Positions 8,446-18,406 of a DNA stretch of 64,000 nt are shown here, one piece after another. Position 1 is the first letter of the stretch. The number at the start of each line of letters is the position of its first letter. The translations under genes were made by a program, and so were the position numbers. Source of the stretch: Pseudomonadota bacterium (GTDB lineage: Bacteria; Pseudomonadota; Gammaproteobacteria; Burkholderiales; Rhodocyclaceae); the NCBI GenBank assembly GCA_008501585.1, contig QQUN01000079.1, forward strand, positions 1 to 64,000. The letters are read 5' to 3'. The notes beneath the pieces were generated by a model. That model had not been told where the DNA came from, searched no databases, and saw only the letters and a list, made by a program, of their open reading frames with translations.

Positions 8446-11400
8446 ATGAGTCATGTCATTGAGCACGACCTTGGCCCACTGACATGGGTCAAGGGAGAAA
8501 TCGACCAGGCGCTCGACCGCGCCGTGGCCGCCATCGACAAGGCCGCGGCCGACGAGGAGCGCGGCACCCAGTTGCAGTTCGCGCAGTCACACCTGCACCA
8601 GGCACGTGGCGCGCTGTCGATCATCGGGCTCGACGGCCTGACCCAGTTCACCGACAGCGTCGACAAGCTGCTCGGCGAGCTGGCGCGTGAAGAACTCGCC
8701 TTCTCCGACGACATCGCCGACCTGTGCCGGCGCGCCATCGCGGCCATCGGCAACTACCTCGACGAGCTGTCCCATGGCGCCCCCGACCAGGCGCTGCGCC
8801 TGTCGCGCCTGCATGCCCGCATCGCGCTGGCGCGCGGGGTCGAGGCCCCCAGCGAGAGCGACCTGTTCTTCCCCGACCTGAGCACCGTCGTCCCCCGTCG
8901 CCCCGCCCCGCAAGCGCTCGATGCCGCCACCGAGACCCGCCTGCTGCGCGGCCTGCGCATCCAGTTCCAGCGCGGCATGCTCGCCTGGCTGAAGAAACCG
9001 GACGACCCGCGCGGCCCGCAGCAGATGCGCGACGCCGTCGCCGGCATCGAATCACGCCAGACGCAATCCAACGGCCGCGCCCTGTGGCTGGCCGCTACTG
9101 CCTTCTTCGACGTGCTGTCCGAAGGCCATGTCCAGAGTTCGCCCTACATCCGCCGTCTCGGCGGGCGCATCGACGCACAGATCCGCCGCCTGCTGGCCGG
9201 CAGCGGCCAGGTCTCCGAGCGCCTCCACCGCGACGCCCTGCACATTGTCGCCCGCGCCCCGGCCACCACGCCGCTGATCAAGGCCCTGCACGCGCTCTAC
9301 CGCCTCCCCGCCTTGCTGCCGGCGCCCAACGCCGCCGTCAGCGAACTGCCCCTGGCCCCGCTGCTCGCCGAATTGCGCGGCCAGCTTGGCCTGGCCAAGG
9401 AGTCGTGGGACCAGTTCGCCGAAGGCGCCGCCGCCGCGCTGCCCGGCTTCGAAGAACGCATGGGCACCCTCGCCGCCGCCGCACGCAAGCTCGGCCGCCC
9501 CGCCTTCGTGCGCCTGATGACCACCCTGTCGGCCTTCGCCCAGTGGCTGCGCAAGGACCCGCTGCGCCTGAACGACGCCATCTCCATGGAGGTCGCCTCC
9601 GCCCTGCTGCTGGCCGAGCACGCCCTCAACTCCGGCCGCGTGCCCGACCCCGCCTTCTCCACCCAGGTGGAAGACGCCATCGTCCGCATCGAGGCCTGCT
9701 CGCGCGGCGAGTCGGTCTCGCGCGGCGAGGTCAGCGATTCAGCCCGGCAAGCGCAGGAACACAGCGCCGTCAGCCAGCTGTGCAAGGAAATGCAGGCCAG
9801 CCTGGCCCAGGTCGAGCAAGCCCTCGACGGCTTCTTCCGGGCACCGGAAAAACGCGATCTGCTGGCCGGCATCCGCACCCCGGTCCAACAGGTCGAGGCC
9901 ATCCTCACGCTGCTCGACGAGCCGCTCGCCCACGACGTGCTGAGCGACTGCGAGACCATGATCGCCCAGCTCACCGATCCGGAGCAGGCCCCCGACACCG
10001 AGCTGTTCGAACCGCTCGCCGACCAGCTCTCCGCACTCGGTTTCTACATCGACAGCCTGCGCCGCGGCCGCCCCGAGCCCCACCACCTGACCGGTGGCCT
10101 GGACGAGGGCGAGGACGACACGCCACCGGCCACCGTCGACGCCCTGCCCGACCTGCCGCTGCCCGAGCTGCCCGCCGTGGCCCCGGCGCCGGAACCGGCG
10201 CCCGACACCGAAACCGAGCCCGAACAGCCCGCCGCCAGCGCCGCCGAACCGGCGATCGAACACGAAGAAGACCGCCCCGAAGCGCCGGTACCGGTGCCTG
10301 CCCCGTCCGCCGAAGCCACCCAGTTGCTGGCCGCCAGCGACGAAGAAATCGACGCCGAACTGCTGGACATCTTCATCGAAGAAGCGCGTGAGGTGCTGTC
10401 GAACATCGCCACCCACCTGGCCGCCTCGCGCGCCAACCCGGCCGACAGCGAAACGCTCACCACCATCCGCCGCGGCTTCCACACCCTGAAAGGCTCCGGC
10501 CGCATGGTCGGCCTGAACGCCCTGGGTGAATCGGCATGGGCCATGGAGCAGGCGCTCAATCGCTGGCTGCAGTTCGAGTGGACGCCGACCGCCGCCCTGC
10601 ACGCGCTCATCGACGACGCACACCAGGTGTTCACCGGCTGGGTGGCGCAACTGGCCAGTGGCGGCAGCACCGCCTACGACGCCCAGGCCATGGTTGACGA
10701 AGCCACACGCATCCTGGGCATCGAGCGCCCGGAAGACAGCGATGCCGGCATCACCACGGCGGACGCGACCGATGACACCGCCGACGAAGCCGCCGACGAC
10801 GCCGCCGACGAAACCCCCGACGCCGACACGGACGCGGTCGATACGGCAGACGCCGAACCCCGACCACTGCCTGCCGACACGCACACCGCCGACGCCGACG
10901 ACGACACAACGGCCAGCGACCGCGCCGCCGACCCGCTGGCCGAGACCAGCCTCGACATCTCCGACCTCGAAAGCACCGACCTGTCGCTCCCCTCGCTCGA
11001 TGGCTTTGAAATCGACGAACTCGCCGACATACCGCTGCCCGCCGAGGACGACACGGCAGACGAGGCGGACGAAGAGCTCGCCGACCTGGAACTGCTCGAA
11101 GACACCCCCGACACCGCCGAACCGGCCGCCGACGCCGTATCCGGCATCGATCCACACGCCACCGCCGACACGGCTGACACCGACACCGCCGACTTCGACA
11201 CCGCCGACAGCCTCGACGCCGACATCACGACGGACGCTGACGCGGCCTCGGCACCGCTTGCCGACGCGGTTCCGGCCGACACGCCTGACGACACCGACAC
11301 GCCTGACGACACCAGCGAAGACGCCCTGGCAACGGCCGAAGACGACACCGACAGCCCCGCCGCCACGCGCGCCCCGGCCGAGGCTGCCGACACCGAGCCG

Positions 11401-14160
11401 GCCCCGGTCGAGCCCGACACCCTCACGGTCGGCAGCATCACCCTGTCGCGGCCCCTCTACACCCTCTACACCACCGAGGCCCGCCAGCATCTCGACGCGC
11501 TGCACCGTGAAACCCAACAGCTGCGAGGCAATCCGACCCGGGTGCCGCAGGAAGAAGCCCTGCGCGCCGCACACACCCTGGCCGGCATCTCCGGCACCGC
11601 CGGCTTCGACAGCACCCTCTGCCTCGGGCGGGCCCTCGAGCATGCCTTGGCGCGTCTGATCGACACCCACAGCGCCCCCTCGGCCGAGCAGACGGCATTG
11701 CTGAGCACCGCTGCGGACACCCTCGACGCCATGGTCACCGAGATCACCAAGGGCATCGAGCCGCTGGCCGCACCAATGCTCGAAGCGCAACTCGACGCCT
11801 TGCTGCGCCCCCAGGCCCTGGCCGAACCGGTCGAACTGCCGGGCGAGCCCATGACCGACCCGGCCAGCGACACGCCGGCCGCACCCGACGCCACCGCGCC
11901 GACCGCCGTCGACGACGCCCCCGTGGCGCTCGATGTCCACGACGACATCGACGAACAGCTGCTGCCCATCTTCCTCGAAGAAAGCGCCGACCTGCTCAAG
12001 GAACTGGGCACCGCCTTGCGCGCCTGGCGGAGCAACCTCGCCGACACCGAGGCCGCCGCGGCCGTCGCCCGCCTGCTGCACACCCTCAAGGGCAGCGCAC
12101 GGATGACCGGCGCCATGAGCCTTGGCGAGCACCTGCATGCGCTCGAAGGCCGGCTCGAAGCCACCGAAACCGCCACCGATGCCCTGCTCGACAGCCTCGA
12201 CCAGGGCGCCGACGTCGCGCAGCAATACCTCGACCGCCTGGCCCAGGGCGAGCCCACCCTCGAACCCGATGACACGCCCGCCGCCGACCTGCCGGCGCCC
12301 CAGGCCGTGGCCATCACCCCCGACGAACCCGGCCTCGCCACCGGCGGCACCCTGCGTGTCCGCGCCGACCTGGTCGACCGCTTCGTCAATGACGCCGGCG
12401 AGATCGGCATCACCCGCACCCGTATCGAGGGCGAACTGCGCACCCAGCGCCGCGCCCTGCTCGACCTCACCGAAAACGTCATCCGCCTGCGCAACCAGCT
12501 GCGCGAACTCGAGATCCAGGCCGACACGCAGATGCAGACCCGCATCGCCCAGGCCGAATCCGAGCACACCGAGTTCGACCCGCTGGAGATGGACCGCTAC
12601 ACCCGGTTGCAGGAACTGACCCGGATGATGGCCGAGAGCGTCAACGACGTCACCACCGTCCAGCACACGCTACTGCGCAACCTCGATGGCGCCGATGCCG
12701 CACTCACCTCGCAGGGCCGGCTCAACCGCGACCTGCAACAGGCGCTGATGTCGGTGCGCATGACCCCCTTCGACAGCCTCGCCGACCGCCTCTATCGCGT
12801 GGTCCGCCAGAGCGCCAAGGAAATGGGCAAGCGCGCCAACCTCGATCTGCGCGGTGGCCGCATCGAACTCGACCGCTCGGTGCTCGAACGCATCACCGGC
12901 CCGATCGAACACCTCCTGCGCAACGCCATCGCCCACGGCATCGAAACCCCCGAGGCACGCAAGCAGGCCGGCAAGCCGGAGATCGGCGAGATCCAGCTCA
13001 CCGTGCGCCACGAAAACAACGAAGTGGTCATCGACATGGCCGATGACGGCGCCGGCCTCGACTACGCCCGCATCGAAGCGCGCGCGCGCGACAACGGCCT
13101 GCTCGGCGCGGACGAGGCCGCCGACGAGAACCGTCTCACCAACCTGATCTTCCTGCCCGGCTTCTCCACCGCCAGCAGCCTGTCGGCCGTCTCCGGCCGC
13201 GGCGTTGGCATGGACGTGGTCAAGTCCGAGACCGCCTCGGTCGGCGGCCGGATCGATGTCGCCTCCACCCCGGGGCGCGGCACCCGCTTCCGGCTGTACC
13301 TGCCGCTGACCCTGGCGATGACCCAGGCCCTGCTGGTCCGCGCCGCCGGGCGCACCTACGCCATCGCCTCCAACACCGTCGCGCAGGTCATGGAACTCAA
13401 GGCCGACGCGCTCGCCGCGCTGCAGGCCGAGGGCGGCACCACCTGGCAAGGGGCCGACTACCGCTACTGCTATCTGCCCCGCCTGCTCGGCGACCACGAC
13501 ACCCAGCCCGAGGTGCATCGCTTCAACTGGGTCCTGCTGTTGCACTCGGGCACCCAGACGCTGGCGCTGCATGTCGACGCCCTGCGCGGCAACCAGGAAA
13601 TCGTGGTCAAGAAAGCCGGGCCGCAGCTGGCGCGCCTGGTCGGCTACGCCGGCGCCACCGTGCTGGGCGACGGCGAGATCGTGCTCATCATCAACCCCAT
13701 CGCCCTCGCCGCCCTGCCGGGCAGCCAGGACGCCACCGGCGACGCACCGGCAGCCGCTGCCACACCCGCGGCGCCCGCAGCGCTCGAACCGACCGTCATG
13801 GTGGTGGACGACTCGCTGACCGTGCGCAAGATCACCGGCCGCCTGCTCGAACGCGAAGGCTTCCGCGTGGTGACTGCCAAGGACGGCGTCGATGCCCTGG
13901 AACAGTTGCTCGACACCGACCCCGACGTCATCCTCTCCGACATCGAAATGCCGCGCATGGACGGCTTCGACCTGGCCCGCAACATCCGCAACGACGCGCG
14001 GCACAAGGGCGTGCCGATCATCATGATCACCTCGCGCCTGGCCGACAAGCACCGCGAGTACGCCCGCCAGATCGGCGTCAACCACTACCTCGGCAAGCCC
14101 TACCAGGAAGAAGAACTGCTCGCCCTCATCCGCGAGTACACCGAGCCGGTCACGGCCTGA
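8446..14160 (+). CDS. chpA: hybrid CheA-type histidine kinase ChpA/PilL
   Basis: A 1904-residue multi-domain kinase of the twitching system. In order it has an N-terminal Hpt-like helical region (possible phospho-His at ~51), Hpt domains with H at ~678 (FHTLKGSGRMVG), a weaker one near 1043 (AAHTLAGISG) and one near 1212 (LHTLKGSARMTG), the dimerisation and ATPase core (IEHLLRNAIAHGIE, DDGAGLD, GRGVGMDVV), a CheW domain (~1620-1770) and a C-terminal receiver with D1832 (ILSDIEMPRMDG). Between ~760 and 1000 lies a very acidic, Asp-Thr-Ala-rich low-complexity linker. It is shorter than the Pseudomonas homologue (about 2,470 residues), with fewer phosphotransfer modules. Confidence 0.95.
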   Translation: MSHVIEHDLGPLTWVKGEIDQALDRAVAAIDKAAADEERGTQLQFAQSHLHQARGALSIIGLDGLTQFTDSVDKLLGELAREELAFSDDIADLCRRAIAAIGNYLDELSHGAPDQALRLSRLHARIALARGVEAPSESDLFFPDLSTVVPRRPAPQALDAATETRLLRGLRIQFQRGMLAWLKKPDDPRGPQQMRDAVAGIESRQTQSNGRALWLAATAFFDVLSEGHVQSSPYIRRLGGRIDAQIRRLLAGSGQVSERLHRDALHIVARAPATTPLIKALHALYRLPALLPAPNAAVSELPLAPLLAELRGQLGLAKESWDQFAEGAAAALPGFEERMGTLAAAARKLGRPAFVRLMTTLSAFAQWLRKDPLRLNDAISMEVASALLLAEHALNSGRVPDPAFSTQVEDAIVRIEACSRGESVSRGEVSDSARQAQEHSAVSQLCKEMQASLAQVEQALDGFFRAPEKRDLLAGIRTPVQQVEAILTLLDEPLAHDVLSDCETMIAQLTDPEQAPDTELFEPLADQLSALGFYIDSLRRGRPEPHHLTGGLDEGEDDTPPATVDALPDLPLPELPAVAPAPEPAPDTETEPEQPAASAAEPAIEHEEDRPEAPVPVPAPSAEATQLLAASDEEIDAELLDIFIEEAREVLSNIATHLAASRANPADSETLTTIRRGFHTLKGSGRMVGLNALGESAWAMEQALNRWLQFEWTPTAALHALIDDAHQVFTGWVAQLASGGSTAYDAQAMVDEATRILGIERPEDSDAGITTADATDDTADEAADDAADETPDADTDAVDTADAEPRPLPADTHTADADDDTTASDRAADPLAETSLDISDLESTDLSLPSLDGFEIDELADIPLPAEDDTADEADEELADLELLEDTPDTAEPAADAVSGIDPHATADTADTDTADFDTADSLDADITTDADAASAPLADAVPADTPDDTDTPDDTSEDALATAEDDTDSPAATRAPAEAADTEPAPVEPDTLTVGSITLSRPLYTLYTTEARQHLDALHRETQQLRGNPTRVPQEEALRAAHTLAGISGTAGFDSTLCLGRALEHALARLIDTHSAPSAEQTALLSTAADTLDAMVTEITKGIEPLAAPMLEAQLDALLRPQALAEPVELPGEPMTDPASDTPAAPDATAPTAVDDAPVALDVHDDIDEQLLPIFLEESADLLKELGTALRAWRSNLADTEAAAAVARLLHTLKGSARMTGAMSLGEHLHALEGRLEATETATDALLDSLDQGADVAQQYLDRLAQGEPTLEPDDTPAADLPAPQAVAITPDEPGLATGGTLRVRADLVDRFVNDAGEIGITRTRIEGELRTQRRALLDLTENVIRLRNQLRELEIQADTQMQTRIAQAESEHTEFDPLEMDRYTRLQELTRMMAESVNDVTTVQHTLLRNLDGADAALTSQGRLNRDLQQALMSVRMTPFDSLADRLYRVVRQSAKEMGKRANLDLRGGRIELDRSVLERITGPIEHLLRNAIAHGIETPEARKQAGKPEIGEIQLTVRHENNEVVIDMADDGAGLDYARIEARARDNGLLGADEAADENRLTNLIFLPGFSTASSLSAVSGRGVGMDVVKSETASVGGRIDVASTPGRGTRFRLYLPLTLAMTQALLVRAAGRTYAIASNTVAQVMELKADALAALQAEGGTTWQGADYRYCYLPRLLGDHDTQPEVHRFNWVLLLHSGTQTLALHVDALRGNQEIVVKKAGPQLARLVGYAGATVLGDGEIVLIINPIALAALPGSQDATGDAPAAAATPAAPAALEPTVMVVDDSLTVRKITGRLLEREGFRVVTAKDGVDALEQLLDTDPDVILSDIEMPRMDGFDLARNIRNDARHKGVPIIMITSRLADKHREYARQIGVNHYLGKPYQEEELLALIREYTEPVTA

Positions 14161-14171
14161 AATCTTGTGAA

Positions 14172-14319
14172 GACATCGTAGCGAGCAGGGCCGAGTGCAA
14201 GGCCGCATTTGGCAACTGCGCGAGCGAACGACGAGACATATCGAATGGATCGGCGAGGCGTGAGCGCGTGAGCAACGCAGCCATCGGCACGCGCAGTCGA
14301 TTTATTCACAAGTTCTGAG
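14172..14319 (+). repeat. dispersed ~140-bp repeat, copy 2
   Basis: Second copy of the repeat at 1-136, in the same orientation. It fills most of the gap between the convergent ends of chpA and the photolyase gene, starts about 12 bp after the chpA stop, and shares TTTATTCACA and TTCTGAG at its right end. It carries ~15-20 bases that copy 1 lacks. No coding potential is seen. Confidence 0.75.
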
Positions 14320-14335
14320 CCGCACGGCGGGTGCC

Positions 14336-15769
14336 CTACGGGGCAGCGGCCGGCGCCACCGCGCGAAAGCGCGCCAGCGTGCGTTCGCGCGCCACGGCGT
14401 GATCGACGATCGGCGCAGGGTAGTCCTGCCCGATGCGAACGCCCAGCGCCTGCTGGTCGACCGGCGCCAGGGTCCACGGCGCATGGATGCTGCGCTCCGG
14501 CACGGCTGCCAGCTCGGGCACATAGCGCCGGATGAAGCGCCCCGCCGGATCAAAACGCTGCGACTGGGTCACCGGGTTGAAGATCCGGAACCACGGCTGG
14601 GCATCGCAGCCGGTCGACGCCGCCCATTGCCATCCCCCGTTGTTGGCCGCCAGGTCATAGTCGTTCAGGTGGGCGGCAAAGTAGCGCTCGCCGGCACGCC
14701 AGTCGATGCCCAGATCCTTGGTCAGGAACGACGCCACGATCATGCGCAGGCGGTTATGCATGTATCCCGTCTGCGCAAGCTGGCGCATCGCGGCATCCAC
14801 CAGCGGATAGCCGGTTCGCCCCTCGCACCAGGCGGCGAAGGCCTCGGGCCAGTCGTCCCACACCAGCGCATCGTATTCGGGTCGATAACAGTGATCGACC
14901 ACCTCCGGGCGGTGCCACAGCACCATCTGGTAGAACTCCCGCCAGATCAGCTCGCTCAGCCAGGTCTCCGCGCCCTGCCCGCCGTGGAAATGCGCATAGC
15001 TCGCCAGCTGCCGGATCGACACCGTCCCGAAGCGCAGGTGGGCCGACAGATACGACACCCCCTTTTTTGCCGGAAAATCGCGCTGGTCGCGGTAACCGTC
15101 GATACGGTCGCGGAAGTCCGCGAACAACTGCTCGCCGCCCGACATGCCGGTCGGCAACGACAGCGATGACAGATTCCCGGCCGAGAAACCCAGCGCCGCC
15201 AGCGTCGGCACCGCCGCCTCCGCAGGCGGCCTCGCCAGATGACCGGCATGCGCCGCCACATCGTAGGACTGCAGGTGCGCCGCGGTCAGCGCCGCCTGCC
15301 AGGCCCGGCGATACGGGGTGAACACCCCGTAGGGGGTGCCCGCCTTGGTCAGGATCTCGTCACGCTCGAACACCACCTGGTCCTTGAACGCCTGCCAGCG
15401 CCGCCCCGCCCCCGCCAGCGCGGCATCCACCGCGGCATCGCGCGCCATCGCCTGCGGCTCGTAATCGCGATTGACATACACCGCATCCACCGCCAGTTCG
15501 TCGGCCAGCGCCGGCACGACATCCACCGCCCGGCCATGCCGCACGATCAGCCCGCCGCCACGGCGGCGCAGCGAGGCATCGAGCTCGACCACCGCCGCAT
15601 GGATGAAGCCCACGCGCCGGTCGGTGCGCGACGGCAAGGCATCGAGGATGTCGCGATCAAACACGAACACGCAGAACACCTGCGCGCTGTCGCGCAGCGC
15701 ATGCCACAGCGCTGCGTGATCAAAATCGCGCAGATCGCGCCGAAACCATACCAGTGCCTTCCGATTCAT
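14336..15769 (-). CDS. phrB: deoxyribodipyrimidine photolyase
   Basis: A 477-residue FAD-dependent enzyme that splits cyclobutane pyrimidine dimers using light. The N-terminal antenna domain begins [21 protein letters not shown]. The C-terminal FAD domain shows [40 protein letters not shown], the substrate-contact [13 protein letters not shown], and [49 protein letters not shown]. All class I landmarks are intact. I chose the ATG at 15769, at the conserved N-terminus. It is divergent from yqgE. Confidence 0.96.
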   Translation of the reverse strand: MNRKALVWFRRDLRDFDHAALWHALRDSAQVFCVFVFDRDILDALPSRTDRRVGFIHAAVVELDASLRRRGGGLIVRHGRAVDVVPALADELAVDAVYVNRDYEPQAMARDAAVDAALAGAGRRWQAFKDQVVFERDEILTKAGTPYGVFTPYRRAWQAALTAAHLQSYDVAAHAGHLARPPAEAAVPTLAALGFSAGNLSSLSLPTGMSGGEQLFADFRDRIDGYRDQRDFPAKKGVSYLSAHLRFGTVSIRQLASYAHFHGGQGAETWLSELIWREFYQMVLWHRPEVVDHCYRPEYDALVWDDWPEAFAAWCEGRTGYPLVDAAMRQLAQTGYMHNRLRMIVASFLTKDLGIDWRAGERYFAAHLNDYDLAANNGGWQWAASTGCDAQPWFRIFNPVTQSQRFDPAGRFIRRYVPELAAVPERSIHAPWTLAPVDQQALGVRIGQDYPAPIVDHAVARERTLARFRAVAPAAAP

Positions 15770-15948
15770 CCGCCTCGCTCCTCCGCATCCGCCGGCCGGA
15801 CACGCCATCGCCAGCGGGGCACCTTGCACCAGGCGCCGCCGCATCGCGCTTCAGTGTAAATTGTGCCCGACGCGGCGCCCAAATCGACGCGCCGTGCTTT
15901 CCCCCAAAATACCCTGCGTTTAAAATGCGCGGTGTGACGACCTCCGAC

Positions 15949-16500
15949 ATGAACCTGACCCATCACTTCCTGATCGCCATGCCCAGCATGGCCGACACCA
16001 ATTTTGCCCGCACGCTCACCTACATCGCGGAGCACAACGAGGGCGGCGCGCTCGGCGTGATCGTCAACCGTCCCATCGACATGAGCCTGGCCACGCTGTT
16101 CGACCGCGTCGAGATGACGCTCGACAACGAACGCTATGCCCAGCAACCCGTCTATTTCGGCGGCCCGGTGCAGACCGACCGCGGCTTCGTGCTGCACCGC
16201 CCGGCCGGGGAATGGAGCGCCACGCTCAAGGTCAACGAGCAGATCGGCCTCACCAGCTCCAAAGACATCCTCCAGGCCATGACCCTCGAGGGCTTCGACC
16301 TCGACGTGCTGGTCACCCTCGGCTACGCCGGCTGGGATGCCGGCCAGCTCGAGCAGGAGCTGGCCGAGAACGCCTGGCTGACCGCACCGGCCGATCTGGG
16401 CATCGTCTTCGACCTGCCCGCCGAAGAACGCCTCGCCGCCGCCATGCAGCTGCTGGGCGTCGACTTCGCAAACTTGTCCGAGTCCGCCGGTCATGCCTGA
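15949..16500 (+). CDS. yqgE: YqgE/AlgH family protein
   Basis: A 183-residue member of the UPF0301 (AlgH) family of unknown biochemical function. It starts [22 protein letters not shown], then [33 protein letters not shown] and [21 protein letters not shown], all family landmarks. The ATG at 15949 matches the usual N-terminus; ATG 15925 would add 8 residues. It overlaps ruvX by 8 bp and leads the operon yqgE-ruvX-pyrR-pyrB-pyrC'. Confidence 0.93.
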   Translation: MNLTHHFLIAMPSMADTNFARTLTYIAEHNEGGALGVIVNRPIDMSLATLFDRVEMTLDNERYAQQPVYFGGPVQTDRGFVLHRPAGEWSATLKVNEQIGLTSSKDILQAMTLEGFDLDVLVTLGYAGWDAGQLEQELAENAWLTAPADLGIVFDLPAEERLAAAMQLLGVDFANLSESAGHA

Positions 16501-16942
16501 GGCCCCGGCGCGTGGCACCGTGCTCGGTTTCGACTTCGGCCTCGCGCGCATCGGCGTTGCGGTCGGCGAACTTGAAACCGGCCAGGCCACGGCACTGACC
16601 ACCCTCACCGCCGAAGCCAACACCGCACGCTTCGCCGCCATTGCCCGCCTGATCGACGAATGGCATCCGGTACAACTCGTCGTCGGCCTGCCGCTGTCGA
16701 CCGACGGCGCCCCGCAGGCACACACCCCGCGCTGCCGTCGCTTCGGCAACCAGCTCCACGGCCGCTTCAACCTGCCGGTGGCGATGGTGGACGAACGCTT
16801 CAGCTCCGCCGAAGCCGAACGCCAGCTGGCCGACGCCGGCCGCCACCGCTGGACCGACCGCAAGCCGGTGCTCGACGCACTGGCGGCGCAAATCATCCTT
16901 CAGCACTACCTGGACCACATCGCCCATGCCCCAACTGCCTGA
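16493..16942 (+). CDS. ruvX: putative pre-16S rRNA nuclease / Holliday junction resolvase-like YqgF
   Basis: A 149-residue RNase H-fold protein. The first acidic motif is in [16 protein letters not shown], followed by [13 protein letters not shown], the second acidic residue in [12 protein letters not shown], and a final acidic residue in [15 protein letters not shown]. The family is linked to 16S rRNA 5'-end processing and has resolvase-like structure. It overlaps both yqgE and pyrR, so translation is probably coupled. Confidence 0.93.
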   Translation: MPEAPARGTVLGFDFGLARIGVAVGELETGQATALTTLTAEANTARFAAIARLIDEWHPVQLVVGLPLSTDGAPQAHTPRCRRFGNQLHGRFNLPVAMVDERFSSAEAERQLADAGRHRWTDRKPVLDALAAQIILQHYLDHIAHAPTA

Positions 16943-17429
16943 CGCAGACACCCTGCTCGAAGCGCTGGTCGCCCAGATGGCGCCCCATGTCACCGACGAC
17001 ACCGCCCTGGTCGGCATCTACACCGGCGGCGCCTGGCTGGCCGAGCGCCTCCACGAGCGCCTCGGCATCCGCCACCCGCTGGGCACCATCGACGTGTCCT
17101 TCTACCGCGACGACTTCGGCGCCAAGGGCCTGCACCCGCAGCTGCGCCGCTCGGACATCCCCTTCGACATGGAAGACACGCCGGTGATCCTGGTCGACGA
17201 CGTGCTCTTCACCGGCCGCACCACACGCGCCGCGCTCAACGAGCTGTTCGACTACGGCCGCCCGGCGCGGGTCGACCTGGCCGTGCTGGTTGACCGTGGC
17301 GAGCGCCAGCTGCCCATCTACCCGCGCTACTGCGCCCACACCCTGCCCGCGCCGATCGGCAGCGGCCAGCGCCTGCAACTGTCCAAGGCCGATGACGGCA
17401 CGTTGTCCCTGAGGTTGATCGATGCATAA
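16926..17429 (+). CDS. pyrR: PyrR bifunctional regulator / uracil phosphoribosyltransferase
   Basis: A 167-residue type I phosphoribosyltransferase. It has [20 protein letters not shown], the PRPP loop [27 protein letters not shown], and the [20 protein letters not shown]-terminal segment. In Firmicutes PyrR attenuates pyr operons through RNA. I see no attenuator or PyrR-binding leader here, so in this organism it may only have enzyme activity. It overlaps pyrB by 8 bp. Confidence 0.93.
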   Translation: MPQLPDADTLLEALVAQMAPHVTDDTALVGIYTGGAWLAERLHERLGIRHPLGTIDVSFYRDDFGAKGLHPQLRRSDIPFDMEDTPVILVDDVLFTGRTTRAALNELFDYGRPARVDLAVLVDRGERQLPIYPRYCAHTLPAPIGSGQRLQLSKADDGTLSLRLIDA

Positions 17430-18381
17430 CCCCCAACTCAACGCCCACGGCGAACTGCAACACCTGCTGTCCCTCGACGGCCTGCCGCGCGAGATCCTCA
17501 CCGCCATTCTCGACACCGCCGCGCCCTTCACCGAAGTGGCCGAGCGCGAGGTCAAGAAGCTGCCCATCCTGCGCGGCAAGAGCATCTTCAACCTGTTCTT
17601 CGAGAACTCCACGCGCACCCGCACCACCTTCGAGATCGCGGCCAAGCGCCTGTCGGCCGACGTCATCAACCTCAACGTCGCCACCTCCTCGACCAACAAG
17701 GGCGAGACCCTGCTCGACACCGTCGACAACCTCTGCGCCATGCAGGCCGACATGTTCGTGGTGCGCCACGCCTCCTCTGGCGCGCCCTACCTGATCGCCG
17801 AGCATCTGCGCAACACCGGCCGCCACGACATCCATGTGGTCAACGCCGGTGACGGGCGCCACGCGCACCCCACCCAGGGCCTGCTCGACATGTACACCAT
17901 CCGCCACTACAAGCGCGACTTCAGCGGCCTGGTGGTGGCCATCGTCGGTGACGTGCTGCACTCGCGCGTGGCCCGCTCGCAGATCGCCGCGCTGACCACG
18001 CTCGGCGTGCCCGAAGTGCGCGTCATCGGCCCCAAGACCCTGATGCCGACCGACCTCGACAAGCTCGGCGTGCGCGTCTTCCACGACATGCGCGAAGGCC
18101 TGCGCGATGTCGACGTGGTGATGATGCTGCGCCTGCAGAACGAACGCATGAACGGCCCGCTGCTGCCCTCCGGCCAGGAGTTCTTCAAGGTCTGGGGCCT
18201 GACGCCCGAAAAACTCGCCCTCGCCCGCCCGGACGCCATCGTCATGCACCCCGGGCCCATGAACCGCGGTGTCGAGATCGACTCCACCGTGGCAGACGGC
18301 GCACAGGCGGTGATTCTGCCGCAGGTCACCTTCGGCATCGCCGTGCGCATGGCGGTGATGAGCATGCTGGGCCGCGGCTGA
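17422..18381 (+). CDS. pyrB: aspartate carbamoyltransferase catalytic subunit
   Basis: A 319-residue enzyme of the committed step of pyrimidine synthesis (carbamoyl phosphate + aspartate). The carbamoyl phosphate site [13 protein letters not shown] is intact, as are the [12 protein letters not shown] loop, [28 protein letters not shown] and the aspartate-binding MMLRLQNER. The N-terminal extension is typical of the class that assembles with an inactive dihydroorotase, which is the next gene. Confidence 0.97.
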   Translation: MHNPQLNAHGELQHLLSLDGLPREILTAILDTAAPFTEVAEREVKKLPILRGKSIFNLFFENSTRTRTTFEIAAKRLSADVINLNVATSSTNKGETLLDTVDNLCAMQADMFVVRHASSGAPYLIAEHLRNTGRHDIHVVNAGDGRHAHPTQGLLDMYTIRHYKRDFSGLVVAIVGDVLHSRVARSQIAALTTLGVPEVRVIGPKTLMPTDLDKLGVRVFHDMREGLRDVDVVMMLRLQNERMNGPLLPSGQEFFKVWGLTPEKLALARPDAIVMHPGPMNRGVEIDSTVADGAQAVILPQVTFGIAVRMAVMSMLGRG

Positions 18382-18406
18382 GCGCCCCGAAATTACGAGC
18401 ACACAG

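Noticed and set aside
9739-12666. A 975-codon open frame antisense to chpA
   Set aside because: It is a mirror of the GC-rich third-position pattern of chpA; its product is Gly/Val/Arg-rich low-complexity sequence with no domain. chpA has clear domains along the same stretch.
16900-17000. PyrR-type attenuator before pyrR or pyrB
   Set aside because: The genes overlap and no leader with alternative hairpins exists there.
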